64,000 nucleotides of DNA from Microplitis mediator (GCF_029852145.1 NC_079973.1:2046001-2110000); one strand, 5' to 3'. Shown: positions 23,859 to 35,038, counted from the stretch's first letter. Made by a program: numbers and translations. Notes: generated by a model not told the origin, from the sequence alone.

Positions 23859-26583
23859 AACTTTTTTTTAAAAAAAAGGTACACACACTTTCTATCTCTA
23901 TTATTATTTATTTATTTTCACTGATAAAGTACTGCTTGCAATAATTGCGAGCATCGATCGGGTTAATCCAATCTTACTAATCCAAACGAGCCTACCAATT
24001 AACGTCCAATCTCTTCTCGGTTATCTGTCAATTACTATGTACTCTTTTTACTTTTTTTTTACAATCAAAAATTTTTTTTCTATCGGTCTGGTTTATTATT
24101 TTATTTTTTTTTACTCAAAGTAATCCTTTTAGAATAATTTTTATTATCAATATTTACACGTATCAAAAAATTCAAATTTTTTTTTAGTCCACTAGTTCCA
24201 ATTTTACACTAAAAATTCATTAAAAAAAAAAAAAATTAAATGATCAATGAGCAGTCAACTTAAAAATTTTAAATTTTCAAAAAATAAATTCCTATTAAAT
24301 TTTCCAATAAATATGATAAAAAAAATTAATAAATTTTTGTAAATAAATTTATAATTTTGTAAATAAAAATTTTCAGTTAGTATATATTTAAATAAAAGGA
24401 TTACTTGATATATTTAAAATTTATCAGGGATCTTGTAAAAAAATTCGCGTGTGCACTTTGAACCCTTTACCATTTAAAATCTCCTCGACATCAGAATCAA
24501 ACGAAATAAAAATACAGCAGAGTTAAATAAAAAAAAAATGAAAAAATGAATGACAAACTAAAAAATAAAGTAACGTAAATAACAACCGTCGTGTCAAGTA
24601 ACCAATTGATGTGTTTGAAATGGAGCAGAAGCTAAACCAACTAATGCGAATGTTTTTAATTAAAAGGGAAGTGATTTTTTTTAAACTTCCAGGAGCAGGT
24701 GGGAACCAGAAATTTTAGAGCCCCACGTACTGTGTACTTCAACGTCTACGCATTTTGTGGTGCATCACAGATTTACAATAATATCTGAATGCTTGCATTT
24801 TTATAAATGAATGTGTTTTTTTTAAACATCCTTTACAGGAAAAAGGATCGCGCTCTCTCGCTCCTCCCATAACTACTCACTACTAACCCTCATTAATCTA
24901 TAATTTATTTTGTTTAAAAAAAAAAAAAAACAAGTTACCTCTCATTAAAACTAAAGTCTCTTCGTAAAAAAAATGCGAATTTAAAGTCAGACAAAAATGT
25001 CTCGATGCTTCTCCTAATTCTTCACTTTCTTTATTTCTGTCATCTCAAGTCTAAGTCACTCATCCTCCCACGCATTCACACCTATCGCTCTGTCTAAATA
25101 ATGTTTCCTTCATTGTTACACTCACTACCTTCCGATAAAATCGTATTTTTTTTTCTTCATTCATTAAAGTGATTAGTGTGCACCGCGATAGATAATAAGC
25201 GCCTACTATACAAAAAAAACTTAATAATAATTTATCAAAGTATTTAATTAATTAATGAACCCAAGAGACAAAACAGAGGTACGGATTTCGTGGTGTGACA
25301 TTTTTTCTTCTGTGATTGGGGCGGCATACCGTATATACGAGTATGAAAGACAAAAGTTATATATCTTAATATATTTATATATAAAATGCATACCGTCCAT
25401 CGTATTATTTTTTGAGAGCCGCTGCGGTATAATTTTGAGGGGTCACGGATTATTTATACCATACAAAAAACAGTAACAACTTAAACGAGGAAGTGATAAA
25501 ACTCAAGCTCGCTCTATTCTCTTACTCTGACTCCTACCCATGGTAATTAAATAAAACAATTTAAGAACAAAGAAAAAAATCCTTTTTAAAACCCAGCCCT
25601 GCAACCTACGCCCTTTGGTCCCCAAAAATGACCCTTTTGCATTCTGCTTGCATGCGATGCCTGCCTACTATTTATTTATTCATTTATTTTATTTTTGAAA
25701 TTTATTAACATACTAATTATTTTTTTGCTTAATTTATTTTCTTTAGTTTTTATTAATTATTTTTTATGTTTGTCTTTATTGCACCATTTTCTTTCTTCGG
25801 ATTTCATGATGAACAATAAAATAAGGGCTGTGCTCCAGTAAGTAGGTTACTCTCCTTTTTAACACTCAATTAAATAACCAACGGAGGCAAATAGTTTAAA
25901 TAATAACAATAGTTATTAATAAATAAGTATCGTGTTGGTGTGCAATTGCACACTAATTTCATTTAGTTTTAGTTTTATTATTAATTATTATTTTTTTTTA
26001 TTATTTTAGTTGTTTAATTTGCTCTAATTACGCGGAGCACTGCTTCAATTTAAAAAGATTTGTCATTTGTAAAAACTAATTATTGTTATTAATTTTTTTT
26101 ATTCACTTGTAAATAAAATTACACTTTTAATTATTTTGTAAAAAATTAGTTATTTTTAAAATGAGATTTTACAACTGATAAATTTTTTTAAAAATACGAT
26201 TCGCCCGTAAAAAAATGTAATTTTTTTTTTTAAACAAAATTTAATTTTTTTATTTCTGTTATGTTCTTTTTTTTTTTTTTATTTTTTGATTTAAAATGTT
26301 TTTTATTATTTGAACGCTCAGCCTGAGCTGCGTAGGTATCCATCGTGTCATAGCTGTATTATATATATATACATTATATAAATATATTAAATAGTTTTGT
26401 TTCATACAACATAATTTATTTTATAAAAATCTATACATACATTATAAATAATAACAATACAGTGTACAGTAGAAATTTGTATTGCACAATAATTTTTCCG
26501 CTATCGATAAGTAGCAGCACCAGTATTTAACTTTTTTGTCACACCGATATATATGTATAATAATTATTACAATTATTCATTAT

Positions 26584-27185
26584 TAGGGAGGATTTTTGCC
26601 TTAATTTTGAAATTAATGGTTCAAATTTTTGATATCATGGCGAAAATATTGGTCTTACAAAAAAAGTTTTCAAACAAAAGTTGTAGGAAATTTAATTTTC
26701 GAAAGAAAACGTCTTTTATGATTTTTTTATACGACCAATAATTTAACCGTAATTTCAAAATTAAGATTCATAATGAATGATTCAAATTTTTGTTGATCAT
26801 GAAAATCTTAATTTTGAAATTACGGCTTTCTTATTTGTCCTAAGAAAAATTTATAAGAGACATTTTGTTCTCAAAATTAAATTTTGAACAACTTTTATTT
26901 GAAAAATTTTTTCCTACGACCAATATTTCCACCGTAATTTCAAAATTCAAATTCATAATGAATGATTCAAATTCTTATTAATTATGAAAATCTTAATTTC
27001 GAAATTACGGCTTTCTTATTAGTCCTAAGAAAAATTTATAAGAGACATTTTTTTCTCAAAATTAAATTTTGAACAACTTTTGTTTCAAAAATTTTTTTAT
27101 ACGACCAATATTTTCGCCGTAACATCAAAAATTTTACACCACTAATTATTAATTATTTTTAAATTAAGGCAAAATCCTAGCCCTA
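26584..27185. mobile_element. hAT-like MITE with exact 8-bp target duplication
   Basis: A 602-bp element with ends TAGGGAGGATTTTTGCC and GGCAAAATCCTAGCCCTA. It is flanked by TTCATTAT on both sides (26576-26583 and 27186-27193). Inside are several inverted copies of AATTTTGAAATTACGGC / GCCGTAATTTC words. No open frame of transposase type. Confidence 0.85.
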
Positions 27186-27419
27186 TTCATTATATAAAGA
27201 TATATACATTTGTGTGTATATATCTAATATAAATATATAAATATAGTTATACATATATGTCATTATTTCTTCCTAACGTCGCTTAAACATAACTGCGGCG
27301 TTTCACTGTATTACCTCTACTTTTAATTAATTAATTAACGTAATTGATGTAATAATAATAATAATTATAATGATAATAATTATATATAATAATACTATTT
27401 AATATTACATATTATTATA

Positions 27420-27473
27420 ATCCCGTTTGAGTGTTCCAGAGCTAAGCGAAATCTGGCTCGTCAATCGCGGGAT
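27420..27473 (+). other. Possible two-stem RNA hairpin upstream of exon 9a
   Basis: ATCCCG (27420-27425) pairs with CGGGAT (27468-27473), and inside it CCAGA (27436-27440) pairs with TCTGG (27452-27456). Internal loops are 10 and 11 nt and the terminal loop 11 nt. It lies about 270 nt before exon 9a in otherwise very AT-rich sequence. A role in exon choice is only a guess. Confidence 0.3.
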
Positions 27474-27741
27474 CTTTTTTATTAAAGTCCCACGCGAGGA
27501 TACCTACCAGACTTCGGCTTGCGTAGATTTTTCTAAATTTAAATTCAAATTCAAATTCAAATTCTTATATAAATAATCAAATCTAAAACCCCAAGGCACT
27601 GCCTGATTAATTTTTTTACGGTTAATTAAAAATCTTGAAGAGTTGATATGATAAAAAAAAAAAAAGAACACAGCAGCCAACAACAATAAAAATGGTCCCG
27701 AAAATTGTCCTGTTACTTGACGGCCCATGTTTTGCCAATAG

Positions 27742-27932
27742 CGAGACAGGTATCGCCTGAAGGTGCGGGCCTCTGACAAAGGGACATCAGTCTTGTTCGC
27801 AGACGTGGACGTTGAGTTAGACGTCGTAGACAGAAACAATAAACCTCCTCTGTGGGATCAAAATGTATACGGCCCCATTCACATCAAAGAAAATGTCACA
27901 GTGGGTACTGTAGTGACGTCGGTGAAAGCCAG
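27742..27932 (+). CDS. CadN: CadN alternative exon 9a (mutually exclusive with 9b)
   Basis: This exon encodes 63 residues plus two bases: RDRYRLKVRASDKGTSVLFA, then DVDVELDVVDRNNKPPLWDQ and VYGPIHIKENVTVGTVVTSV, ending KA plus AG. With exon 8 it forms the LDRD motif, the ASDKG calcium motif and a DRNNKPP linker that crosses into the next EC repeat. It is exactly 191 nt, enters in phase 0 and leaves in phase 2, as does 9b. The acceptor (TTTGCCAATAG) has a poor pyrimidine tract and the donor GTTTGT at 27933 is non-consensus, while CU-rich tracts follow at 27990-28014 and 28121-28146. Fly CadN is known to have several pairs of mutually exclusive exons encoding EC segments; this pair looks like the equivalent of one of them. 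Joining both exons would shift the frame. Confidence 0.9.
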
Positions 27933-27989
27933 GTTTGTATGCCACGACATGACCAAGACAAGAGACATGCCGTGCCGCGCCATGCAGTG

Positions 27990-28146
27990 CTCTCTCTTTC
28001 TCTCTCTTCTCTTTACTTATCTGTCAATCTCAATCTTTTTTATTACAATTATTGTCTTTTATCAACCTGTACACAAACAACTCATCTTTATCACTCTCCG
28101 CATATCAACACTCACACATCTTTCTCTCTCTCTCTTTCTCTACTTT
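27990..28146 (+). promoter_or_regulatory. CU-rich tracts downstream of exon 9a
   Basis: Two runs of CTCTCTTTCTCTCTCTTCTC type (27990-28014 and 28121-28146) lie 58 and 189 nt after the exon 9a donor. CU-rich RNA of this kind is the known binding preference of PTB-family splicing repressors (Hephaestus in flies). Their position next to a regulated exon makes a splicing role plausible, but simple-sequence drift would look the same. Confidence 0.4.
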
Positions 28147-28639
28147 TATTATTTTATTATTTTTTATTCATTACCTTTTATTTTTTTAAATTAAATAAAC
28201 AAAATTATAAACAGTATATTGATATATATATATATTTAAATAAAAGCACGTATGGTTAAGCGCGGCGTGTGGGTGTGCCTTGTAAAGCTCACCCATCATC
28301 AATAATTTTGTTTTAACCAGTAGCATAATTATTTTTTTGCTCTAAAGAAAATAATTATGACAAAAAAATAGTTGATAAATATATGAACTATTGATGTAAT
28401 TACACGTACGTGCACACTGCAATTGTCGTCTAGCGACAATCCCAAACAGGGTTTTATTTATAAATATATTTAAAAAAAAAAAAAAACAATAGTTAGGCTG
28501 TCTCGTGTATGAGTAACGAGACGCGATTATTGATAAGTAAAATGAATAAATAAATAAATAATAAAAATGATGGTAATAATAATGGGTATTATGGTGACAT
28601 GAGGGAATAACGTGCCATAAAAAAAAAAAAACACTGACA

Positions 28640-28770
28640 CTTCCTAGGTATGATATACAGGTATTCTACGAGAGCCACGGTGCCTACGATCGTCGATCGG
28701 GACGTCCTGGCGTCTCTCCTTCAGCCTCCAGCTGCTGCCTCCGTCCTCACACGAGCGAGAGACCGATGCG
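28640..28770 (+). other. Unexplained GC-rich block between exons 9a and 9b
   Basis: About 130 bp of clearly higher GC than the rest of the intron, not repeated elsewhere in the window. It contains inverted words such as CGATCGTCGATCG and GACGTCC / GGCGTCTC. One + strand frame is open for roughly 38 codons after a possible AG at 28660-28661, but it does not look like a cadherin segment and has the wrong length to replace 9a or 9b. It may be a conserved intronic splicing element or a minor cassette exon. Confidence 0.35.
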
Positions 28771-29052
28771 ATTATAAACTTTTATTTTATTTTGTTATAT
28801 TTTAATTGACAATTATAAGTTATAATTTAAAAAAAAGTGAAGGCCAGAGAGATGGCGGTAAATTATTATTTTAAGTTTATTTATTAATAACAAATAAAAT
28901 AATCAGGAACCGTCTAGTGATCAAGATAAGACTCAACGAGTTGACTCGCTGAAAATTGGACAATAAAATCCAATATGTCACGGATACTAGTCAAGACTAA
29001 CGCCGTTCTTTTTTCTTTTTCCATTTGTTAACAAACACGTGTCTGGTGTTAG

Positions 29053-29243
29053 CGCGAGACATACAAGCTGGAGGCGATGGCACAAGACAAGGGTTATCCG
29101 CCCTTGTCGCGAACCGTGGAGGTTCAGATTGACGTTGTGGACCGTGCTAATAATCCGCCCGTATGGGACCACGTTGCGTATGGCCCGATCTACTGTAAAG
29201 AGAACACAGCCGTTGGGGCTAAAGTTGTGTCTGTTAAAGCCAG
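29053..29243 (+). CDS. CadN: CadN alternative exon 9b (mutually exclusive with 9a)
   Basis: This exon encodes RETYKLEAMAQDKGYPPLSR, then TVEVQIDVVDRANNPPVWDH and VAYGPIYCKENTAVGAKVVS, ending in VKA plus AG. It completes the LDRE motif with exon 8 and carries the AQDKG motif and a DRANNPP linker. Length (191 nt) and phases are identical to 9a, and the aligned protein positions share the DVVDR.N.PP.WD and YGPI..KEN cores while the rest differ. The acceptor is GGTGTTAG and the donor GTCTGT at 29244, again non-consensus. The protein form of 9b is the version closest to the fly CadN sequence that I remember. The frame runs on by chance into the intron to about 29370. Confidence 0.93.
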
Positions 29244-29634
29244 GTCTGTCACACTGTTAATGCTCCGTGCGGCTGCACGAACCCGCCCTGCACGCAAAAA
29301 TCTCGTGGCAGTATTGTTCTTGTGCACGTTAATTGATATTGTGTACGAAACCCACACATTTACTACTTAACTCACAAACTCAACTACTACTTTATTACAA
29401 TTAAACTCTACACTTAAATAATTATTTTACTTTTTAATAAATACACACTCTACAATTACACTTAATTTATTCATGATAAATATCAGTTTTTTTTATATTT
29501 TAGATAAATATATATATAACTATAATAATTACTGACATTTTTATTCACACAGACTGACAACGACACACAGGTGGACGACAAGTCTCGTCTTAGAATATTT
29601 ATTTTAACCGTCGATATATATATATTATATATAT

Positions 29635-30592
29635 TAGAGTGATTCAAAAAAATCGATGACTTTTTGTTTTTTAAGGACATGCTGTCAAAAGTTTCAGTAG
29701 GGTAAAAAAAACGCCTGTGAAAATTCAACATTGAGTACTTCCTGATTTGAATTTTCCATTTCCTATTTGAATAACGTGGGGAAATTTTTTAAATTTTGAA
29801 TTTTATTTCATCAACGGCTTAGTCTACTGAACAGGTCCATAATTTTGAAGAGAATTGAACACTACAAAAAAAATTTCTCATCAATTTTTGATGAATTTGA
29901 TATTTCAAAAATTATTCGAAGTCACAGTTGAATTTACAGAACTTTTACTATTTTTCGACTTTTCTGGTGAAACTATCAGACTTATGACAAAATGTTGTGA
30001 GACCTTTTTTGTAGATCGTTTTATTTCCAACAAATTATCTCTTACAAACTTTTCAAAATTCCTGAATGCTCTGTAGATATTCGCATTCAAAATCAATCAG
30101 TTTCAAAAGTCGTTTAAAGCTGATTCATTTCGAATGCAAATAACTAAAATAACTAACAAGCTTTGAAGAATTTTGAAAAATTCATTAAAGATATTTTGTT
30201 GGAAATAAAACGATCTACAAAAAAGGTCTCATAACAAATTTTCATAAGTTTGATAGTTTCACCAGAAAAGTTGAAAAATAGTAAAAATTCTGAAAATTCA
30301 ACTTTGACTTCGATTAACTTCAAATATTTGATCTACCAAAAATTGAAAAAAAACTTTTGTTGTATAGCTTCCAATCCCCTCCAAAAATCTGCATTGACCT
30401 TTTCAGTAGACTAAGTCGTTCCTGAGATAAAATTCAAAATTAAAAAAAAAATTCCCATGTTATTAAAATGAGGAAATGCCTAATTTTGATATTAAGAGCT
30501 CCAATTTTCCCGCGTTTATTTTATCCTACTGAAACTTTTGAAAGTCTGTCCTTGAAAAGCAAAAAATAGTCAATTTTTTTAAATCGGTCATA
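29635..30592. mobile_element. Long fold-back element (near-palindromic MITE)
   Basis: The two halves are inverted copies. Left words GTTTCAGTAGG, GGTGAAACTATCAGACTTATG and GTAGATCGTTTTATTTCC reappear inverted on the right, with the centre near 30110. The left end is TAGAGTGATTCAAAAAAATC; the right end is a diverged inverted copy. One half of the same family is present at about 4075-4548, ending GAATCACCCTA, which suggests a consensus end TAGGGTGATTC. Chance open frames inside (29855-30076 and 30096-29905) arise from the palindrome. Confidence 0.7.
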
Positions 30593-31430
30593 TATGTATA
30601 TAAATATATATTAATTATTTAATATACGATTATACATTTATACACTGCATTTAAAAATTTATAAAAAACGCACAATTATTATACATTCCAATTCGATGCA
30701 CGTCTTTAATCGGTGTGTGGCTGTTCACGAAGACTTGCCTTAATGTTTTTGTCTTAAATTATTTTTTAAAAATATTATTATTATTATTATCACTTATTAT
30801 TATTATTAAATACTTGAATAATTTTTAATGCATTTCATAATTATAAAATAAGTAGAAAAAAAAAATTTTTTATTCTTTTGATAAAGAAAAAAAAATTTTT
30901 TTGAATTATTAATAATTGTCGACGTGAGCAGTCACGATCCCCTCGCGATGACATGAGATTTTAAATCCGCCTGCTCACGTTTTTTTTTAAAAGACGAGAC
31001 AGTTTATAAAAAATTACTATTATAAATTAATAATAAACGTTTTTTGATAATTAAAGGCTAAGATTTAAATAAAATTAGAAAAAATGTTTTCGTCGCGCGT
31101 CAGACGAATTGCAGTATATATGTATATATATATAAATACAAATATGCTTTTTGATAATGCATATATATGACTACCAAAAAAAATAACTAATAATTCAAAA
31201 AAAATTATTTCAAATATTTAAATTATATATGCAATAGTATGGTAATATTTGTATAATTATAAATATATATATACATATATATGATTAATTGTTTTGATAC
31301 TCCCATAGTTCGATACATATGTGTGCCGTAAACATTTTTTGGGCATGCTTCAACATAGATGCTTCCTGAAAATTCCCATTTAATTGATTTTTTAAACTTT
31401 TGATATCCATATTTTATCATATATATTATA

Positions 31431-31462
<32 letters not shown>

Positions 31463-31579
31463 TTATTTATTTGTTCGTAATTATTGGCATCTTAAAAAAT
31501 TATTATTTATTATTTTATTTATTTATATTAAAGTCTCACGTGCCTGTCAATTTTTTTTTACCGTCCGGTACGGAAAAAT

Positions 31580-31920
31580 TTTTGATTTTGGGAACTCCGC
31601 GTTTTTTGTGGAGCCACCAAACGACCGCGAATTCTTATAAAACTCGACGAAAGACTTTTCAAAAATGGATTAATTCAGATTTTTTTTTTTTTACAAAATT
31701 TTCGTCTTTAAATTTACGTTCCGGAAAAAAATTAGAAATTTAAAAATCTATGAAATTTTTAACTTTTTTGAAAAAATCGCTTTTTTCTTAAAATCCATAT
31801 TTTTCAAAAACTACGCGAGATATCGAAAAATTTTACTCTTTAAAAAAGTCTTTCGTCGAGTTCTACAAGAAGTCGCGGTAATTTGGCAGCACCACGGAAA
31901 CCGCAGAATCTCCGATTTTT
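31580..31920. repeat. Imperfect inverted repeat
   Basis: Left arm words AACTCGACGAAAGACTTTT and GGGAACTCCGCGTTTTTTGTGG reappear inverted on the right as AAAAGTCTTTCGTCGAGTT and CCACGGAAACCGCAG. The region can fold on itself. It is probably another decayed fold-back MITE; no target duplication was defined. Confidence 0.5.
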
Positions 31921-34127
31921 GATTTTCATTATAATTTATTTAGTTTTTTTTTTAAAAAAAAGAATGCCTGAAGGACGTAGTCAGTGAAAATTGATGCGAG
32001 TTAAAAAATCCTTGTAATTATTATTTAAAAATCCTTTTATTTTGATAATTTTTGAATTTAAAATAATTATTATTATTATTGAAATTAAATTTTGAGTTAT
32101 TATTATTTTGTTAATTATAAAAATTATACATTTGTTATATTACCTTTTTGCAGAGAGACTTGCATCAAGTAATAGAACGTCGAACATATATATTTTGAAT
32201 GCCGTAATTGATTTTTGGGCATGTTTCGTCAGTTGCTTACAATTGCGTTGAGTTTAGTGTCTTCGAGGCCGTAGTTGGTTTATATATCGTAGAGTTTTAT
32301 AATGAAAAATTTTAGAAGCCGTTAATATAATAATATATATATAATATCTTTTATATTGCAATCGCGGAGAATGTAATTCGTTAAGCCATTTTTTATTTTC
32401 TTTATTTATAAATTTATATAAAAGCAAAAAAATCGATAGCAATTATTTGTAGTCGTCTGTTCAAAAAAATAAAAAAAACCGGGATTCAAAAATAAATGCA
32501 CGAAAACTCATGAACAATAAACACGACACAAACAAACACACTCAAACACGTTAATTATTTATAAAATTAACTGAAGGTTTTGGTTGGGGTGAAGGGAGTC
32601 ACGAGATGCATTTAATAGTTATTTATATATTTATATTTTTATATTTTTTTTAATTAGTTATTATTGGTATGTAATGATTAATTAATTAAAAAAATATATA
32701 AAAATTAATTTATGATAACATATAATATTAATATCACGCGCACAAACAAACACACGCGAAATTTTAATGTGCGTATGAATCACCACGCGGCACAGATTTT
32801 TGAATAAAAAAATTTATTTTTTTATTTTTTCCGAAGCACCGATCTAATATTTTTTCTAACCCTTTGGGCTATGGTATATGTCTATCTTCTCAGCTACTCT
32901 TAATATAATAATAATTACAATTAAAAAAAAAAAAAAAAAGAAAAAAAAAATATTAAATTAAATTATTTCCCGTTATCGGATTTGAATTATCGTTTTCTGC
33001 GCCTTTTTGCTTCAATGTAACGTGATTACATATTTATATTATCATTAAAAAAAGTATATAAATAATCATATATTAAATAAATTTTTAAAATAATTAATAA
33101 TAAATAATTATAATAATAATTAATAAATAAATGAATGAATAAATAATAAACAGGTGAATATTGATAATAGATGTGTACACGTACGCGCACAAATGCAGAT
33201 GCATTTTAACCGGTGAAATCACGCTTAAGCGACTAACATATCACACACTATTTATACACGCATTTGTTTTATATTTTATTTATTTATTTTATTTTTTTTT
33301 TACTTTATCCGGTCGGTTTATTTGTGTGCCGAACATTCACGTTCGTACGTTATTGCATTTAGTTGCTTGTGTTTAATAAACAATCAAAAAATATTTATTT
33401 GCACTGAAAAAATATAAAAAAAAAAAAATTTATTTATTTTTTTATTAAATAAAATGTCGAACGTTCTGTTCGGTGCCGGTTTTAAAATTGCGCGGTAAAT
33501 TTACGGTCGCACGATTTTAAAATTAATTTTTAAAAATGAACACACACTTTAACACAGGGATGGAAATGAACGCTGATTAAAATTAAAAAATTAATTAACT
33601 TGAAATGGATAAAAAAAAATTAACATGGGCGCCGGTTTGCCAGAGTAGTTTTTAAAAATAGATGACACGCATTTATTATTATTTTTTTTTTTTACTGTTT
33701 TGATCAATGGAAAATGCAGCCTGCGAGTGTGTTTAGGAATTTTCACAATAGAGTCACAATCAGTGGGGGTTGAAAAATAAAATAAAAAAAATTGGACGAG
33801 AGAGAAACGATAACGAGAGTAATTTTGAAAAAAAAAAAAGATAAAAAATAATAATAAAATAAAAAAATAAAATAGTTAGTTTACATAAATATTAAAAGAG
33901 TAATATTTATATTATAGAGTAAAGTTAACTGCTTAGCAAAATAATATGTGATGAATTAGAATTGCAACGTGTGCGTTAGGTATAAATTAAAATTAGATGT
34001 TTAAATAGATATTAAAGTTTTTTGGTAAATATATAATTACACATATATATTTTTCATTAAATTGTCTCGCATGGAATCTTTCGTTAAAGCCATACTCACA
34101 TATAGTTTTATATATTAATTACATATA

Positions 34128-34128
<1 letters not shown>

Positions 34129-34170
<42 letters not shown>
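34129..34170. repeat. TTA/ATT microsatellite
   Basis: About fourteen ATT units, uninterrupted. A shorter run of the same unit lies at 31429-31460. Confidence 0.9.
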
Positions 34171-34173
<3 letters not shown>

Positions 34174-34374
34174 TTATAAAAATAATAATAAAAAGTTAAT
34201 AGTTTTTTAAATTAATTTTTTAAAAATAATAATTGAGGGGAAAAATAATAATTTCCGTTCTCGTTTCTGTTTCCGTTTCGTTATTATGACGGGCCTGATT
34301 ATTTAAATGTTAAGATAAACAGGCCACACACTTAAGGACAACCAAGACTTACATTTATCTTGTATGCCTGACAG

Positions 34375-34576
34375 CTCGGGGATCGAACTTAACCCGACGG
34401 TATTTTACCACTTAATGCCCGGATCGACCGCCCAAACAAACAAATTTCATACATTTTATCTCCAACAACGCTCGGAGACGTCTTCGAAAGACAACGTCAC
34501 TTGGGCCGACATCAAAGTCAATCATCCGCTAGATTACGAGAGTATAAAGGAGTACAATTTGACAATTCGAGTTGAG
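34375..34576 (+). CDS. CadN: CadN coding exon 10: EC repeat segment
   Basis: The exon completes a Ser codon from either 9a or 9b (AG plus C) and encodes residues 1127-1194: SGIELNPTVFYHLMPGSTAQ, then NKFHTFYLQQRSETSSKD, VTWADIKVNHPLDYESIKEY and NLTIRVE. HPLDYE is the usual EC strand motif. Acceptor GCCTGACAG, donor GTGAGT at 34577, phase 0 at the end. The segment SETSSKDNVT is longer and more polar than the fly version as I remember it. Confidence 0.93.
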
Positions 34577-34855
34577 GTGAGTCAAAAATACATTGAAAGT
34601 TTATGATACTAAAATTAGCCGACGTTTAATAATTTTTGGATTTTTTTTAAAAACAAAATATTTAAAAATATTACACTTCTAGTTTTTTTCATTTTCTACA
34701 TGTGCATTTTTTTTTTTTTTTTTATGTAATTGAGTTATTGAAAAAAATTCAAAAAATTGTTGACTGTCTGTTAACTTCAGGATCATTCGAAGTTTTAGGT
34801 TTTGAAAGAAAAAAAATAAGTCAAATTGATGAGTATCGATTTTAACTTTTTTTAG
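34577..34855 (+). other. CadN: CadN intron 10, mostly one MITE copy
   Basis: 279 bp, of which 34603-34786 is an inverted copy of the GAAGTTAGC-family element, from ATGATACTAAAATTAGCCGAC to CTGTTAACTTCAGGATCAT. The intron is therefore largely transposon between its splice signals. Confidence 0.75.
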
Positions 34856-35038
34856 AATAATGGAGCCCAACAATTAGCGTCGGAAGCAACAATCCATATT
34901 GTATTGGAGGACGTTAACGATGAGATACCATTATTTACGGAAGGCGAACAGGAAACTGTGCTTGAAGGCGAACCTATTGGGAGCAAAGTGACTCAAGTAA
35001 ACGCAATAGACAAGGATGGAACGGCTCCAAACAATCAG
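34856..35038 (+). CDS. CadN: CadN coding exon 11: EC linker and EC start
   Basis: A 183-nt exon, phase 0 both sides, residues 1195-1255: NNGAQQLASEATIHIVLEDV, linker DVNDEIPLFTEGEQETVLEG, EPIGSKVTQVNAIDKDG and APNNQ. DVNDE and AIDKDG are calcium-binding motifs. Acceptor TTTTTTTAG, donor GTACAC at 35039 (weak but fixed by phase). Confidence 0.93.

Larger units (their letters stand above)
22033..27741 (+). other. CadN: CadN intron before exon 9a
   Basis: A 5.7-kb intron. 22080-22390 is less AT-rich than its surroundings and not repeated in the window. 22861-23858 is a five-copy tandem MITE array. 24600-25650 has scattered moderately GC-rich spacer with no convincing exon. 26584-27185 is a hAT-like MITE. 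27420-27473 can fold into a two-stem hairpin. 27533-27560 is a short AAATTC repeat. Confidence 0.65.
27933..29052 (+). other. CadN: Intron between alternative exons 9a and 9b
   Basis: 1,120 bp. It starts with a GC-rich stretch (27960-27988), CU-rich tracts at 27990-28014 and 28121-28146, then AT-rich spacer. A distinct GC-rich block lies at about 28640-28770. The pyrimidine tract for 9b (29006-29023) is about 30 nt before its acceptor. Confidence 0.7.
29244..34374 (+). other. CadN: CadN intron after exon 9b
   Basis: A 5.1-kb AT-rich intron. It holds a long fold-back element (29635-30592), a TTA microsatellite (31429-31460), an imperfect inverted repeat (about 31580-31920), and a longer TTA microsatellite (34129-34170). 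Between 32150 and 34120 I see only AT-rich spacer with short homopolymer and TAATAA runs. Confidence 0.65.

Noticed and set aside
27933..28259. Open frames continuing past exon 9a
   Set aside because: Readthrough into a CU-rich intron; composition becomes low-complexity Leu/Ser/Phe and the family match ends at the donor.
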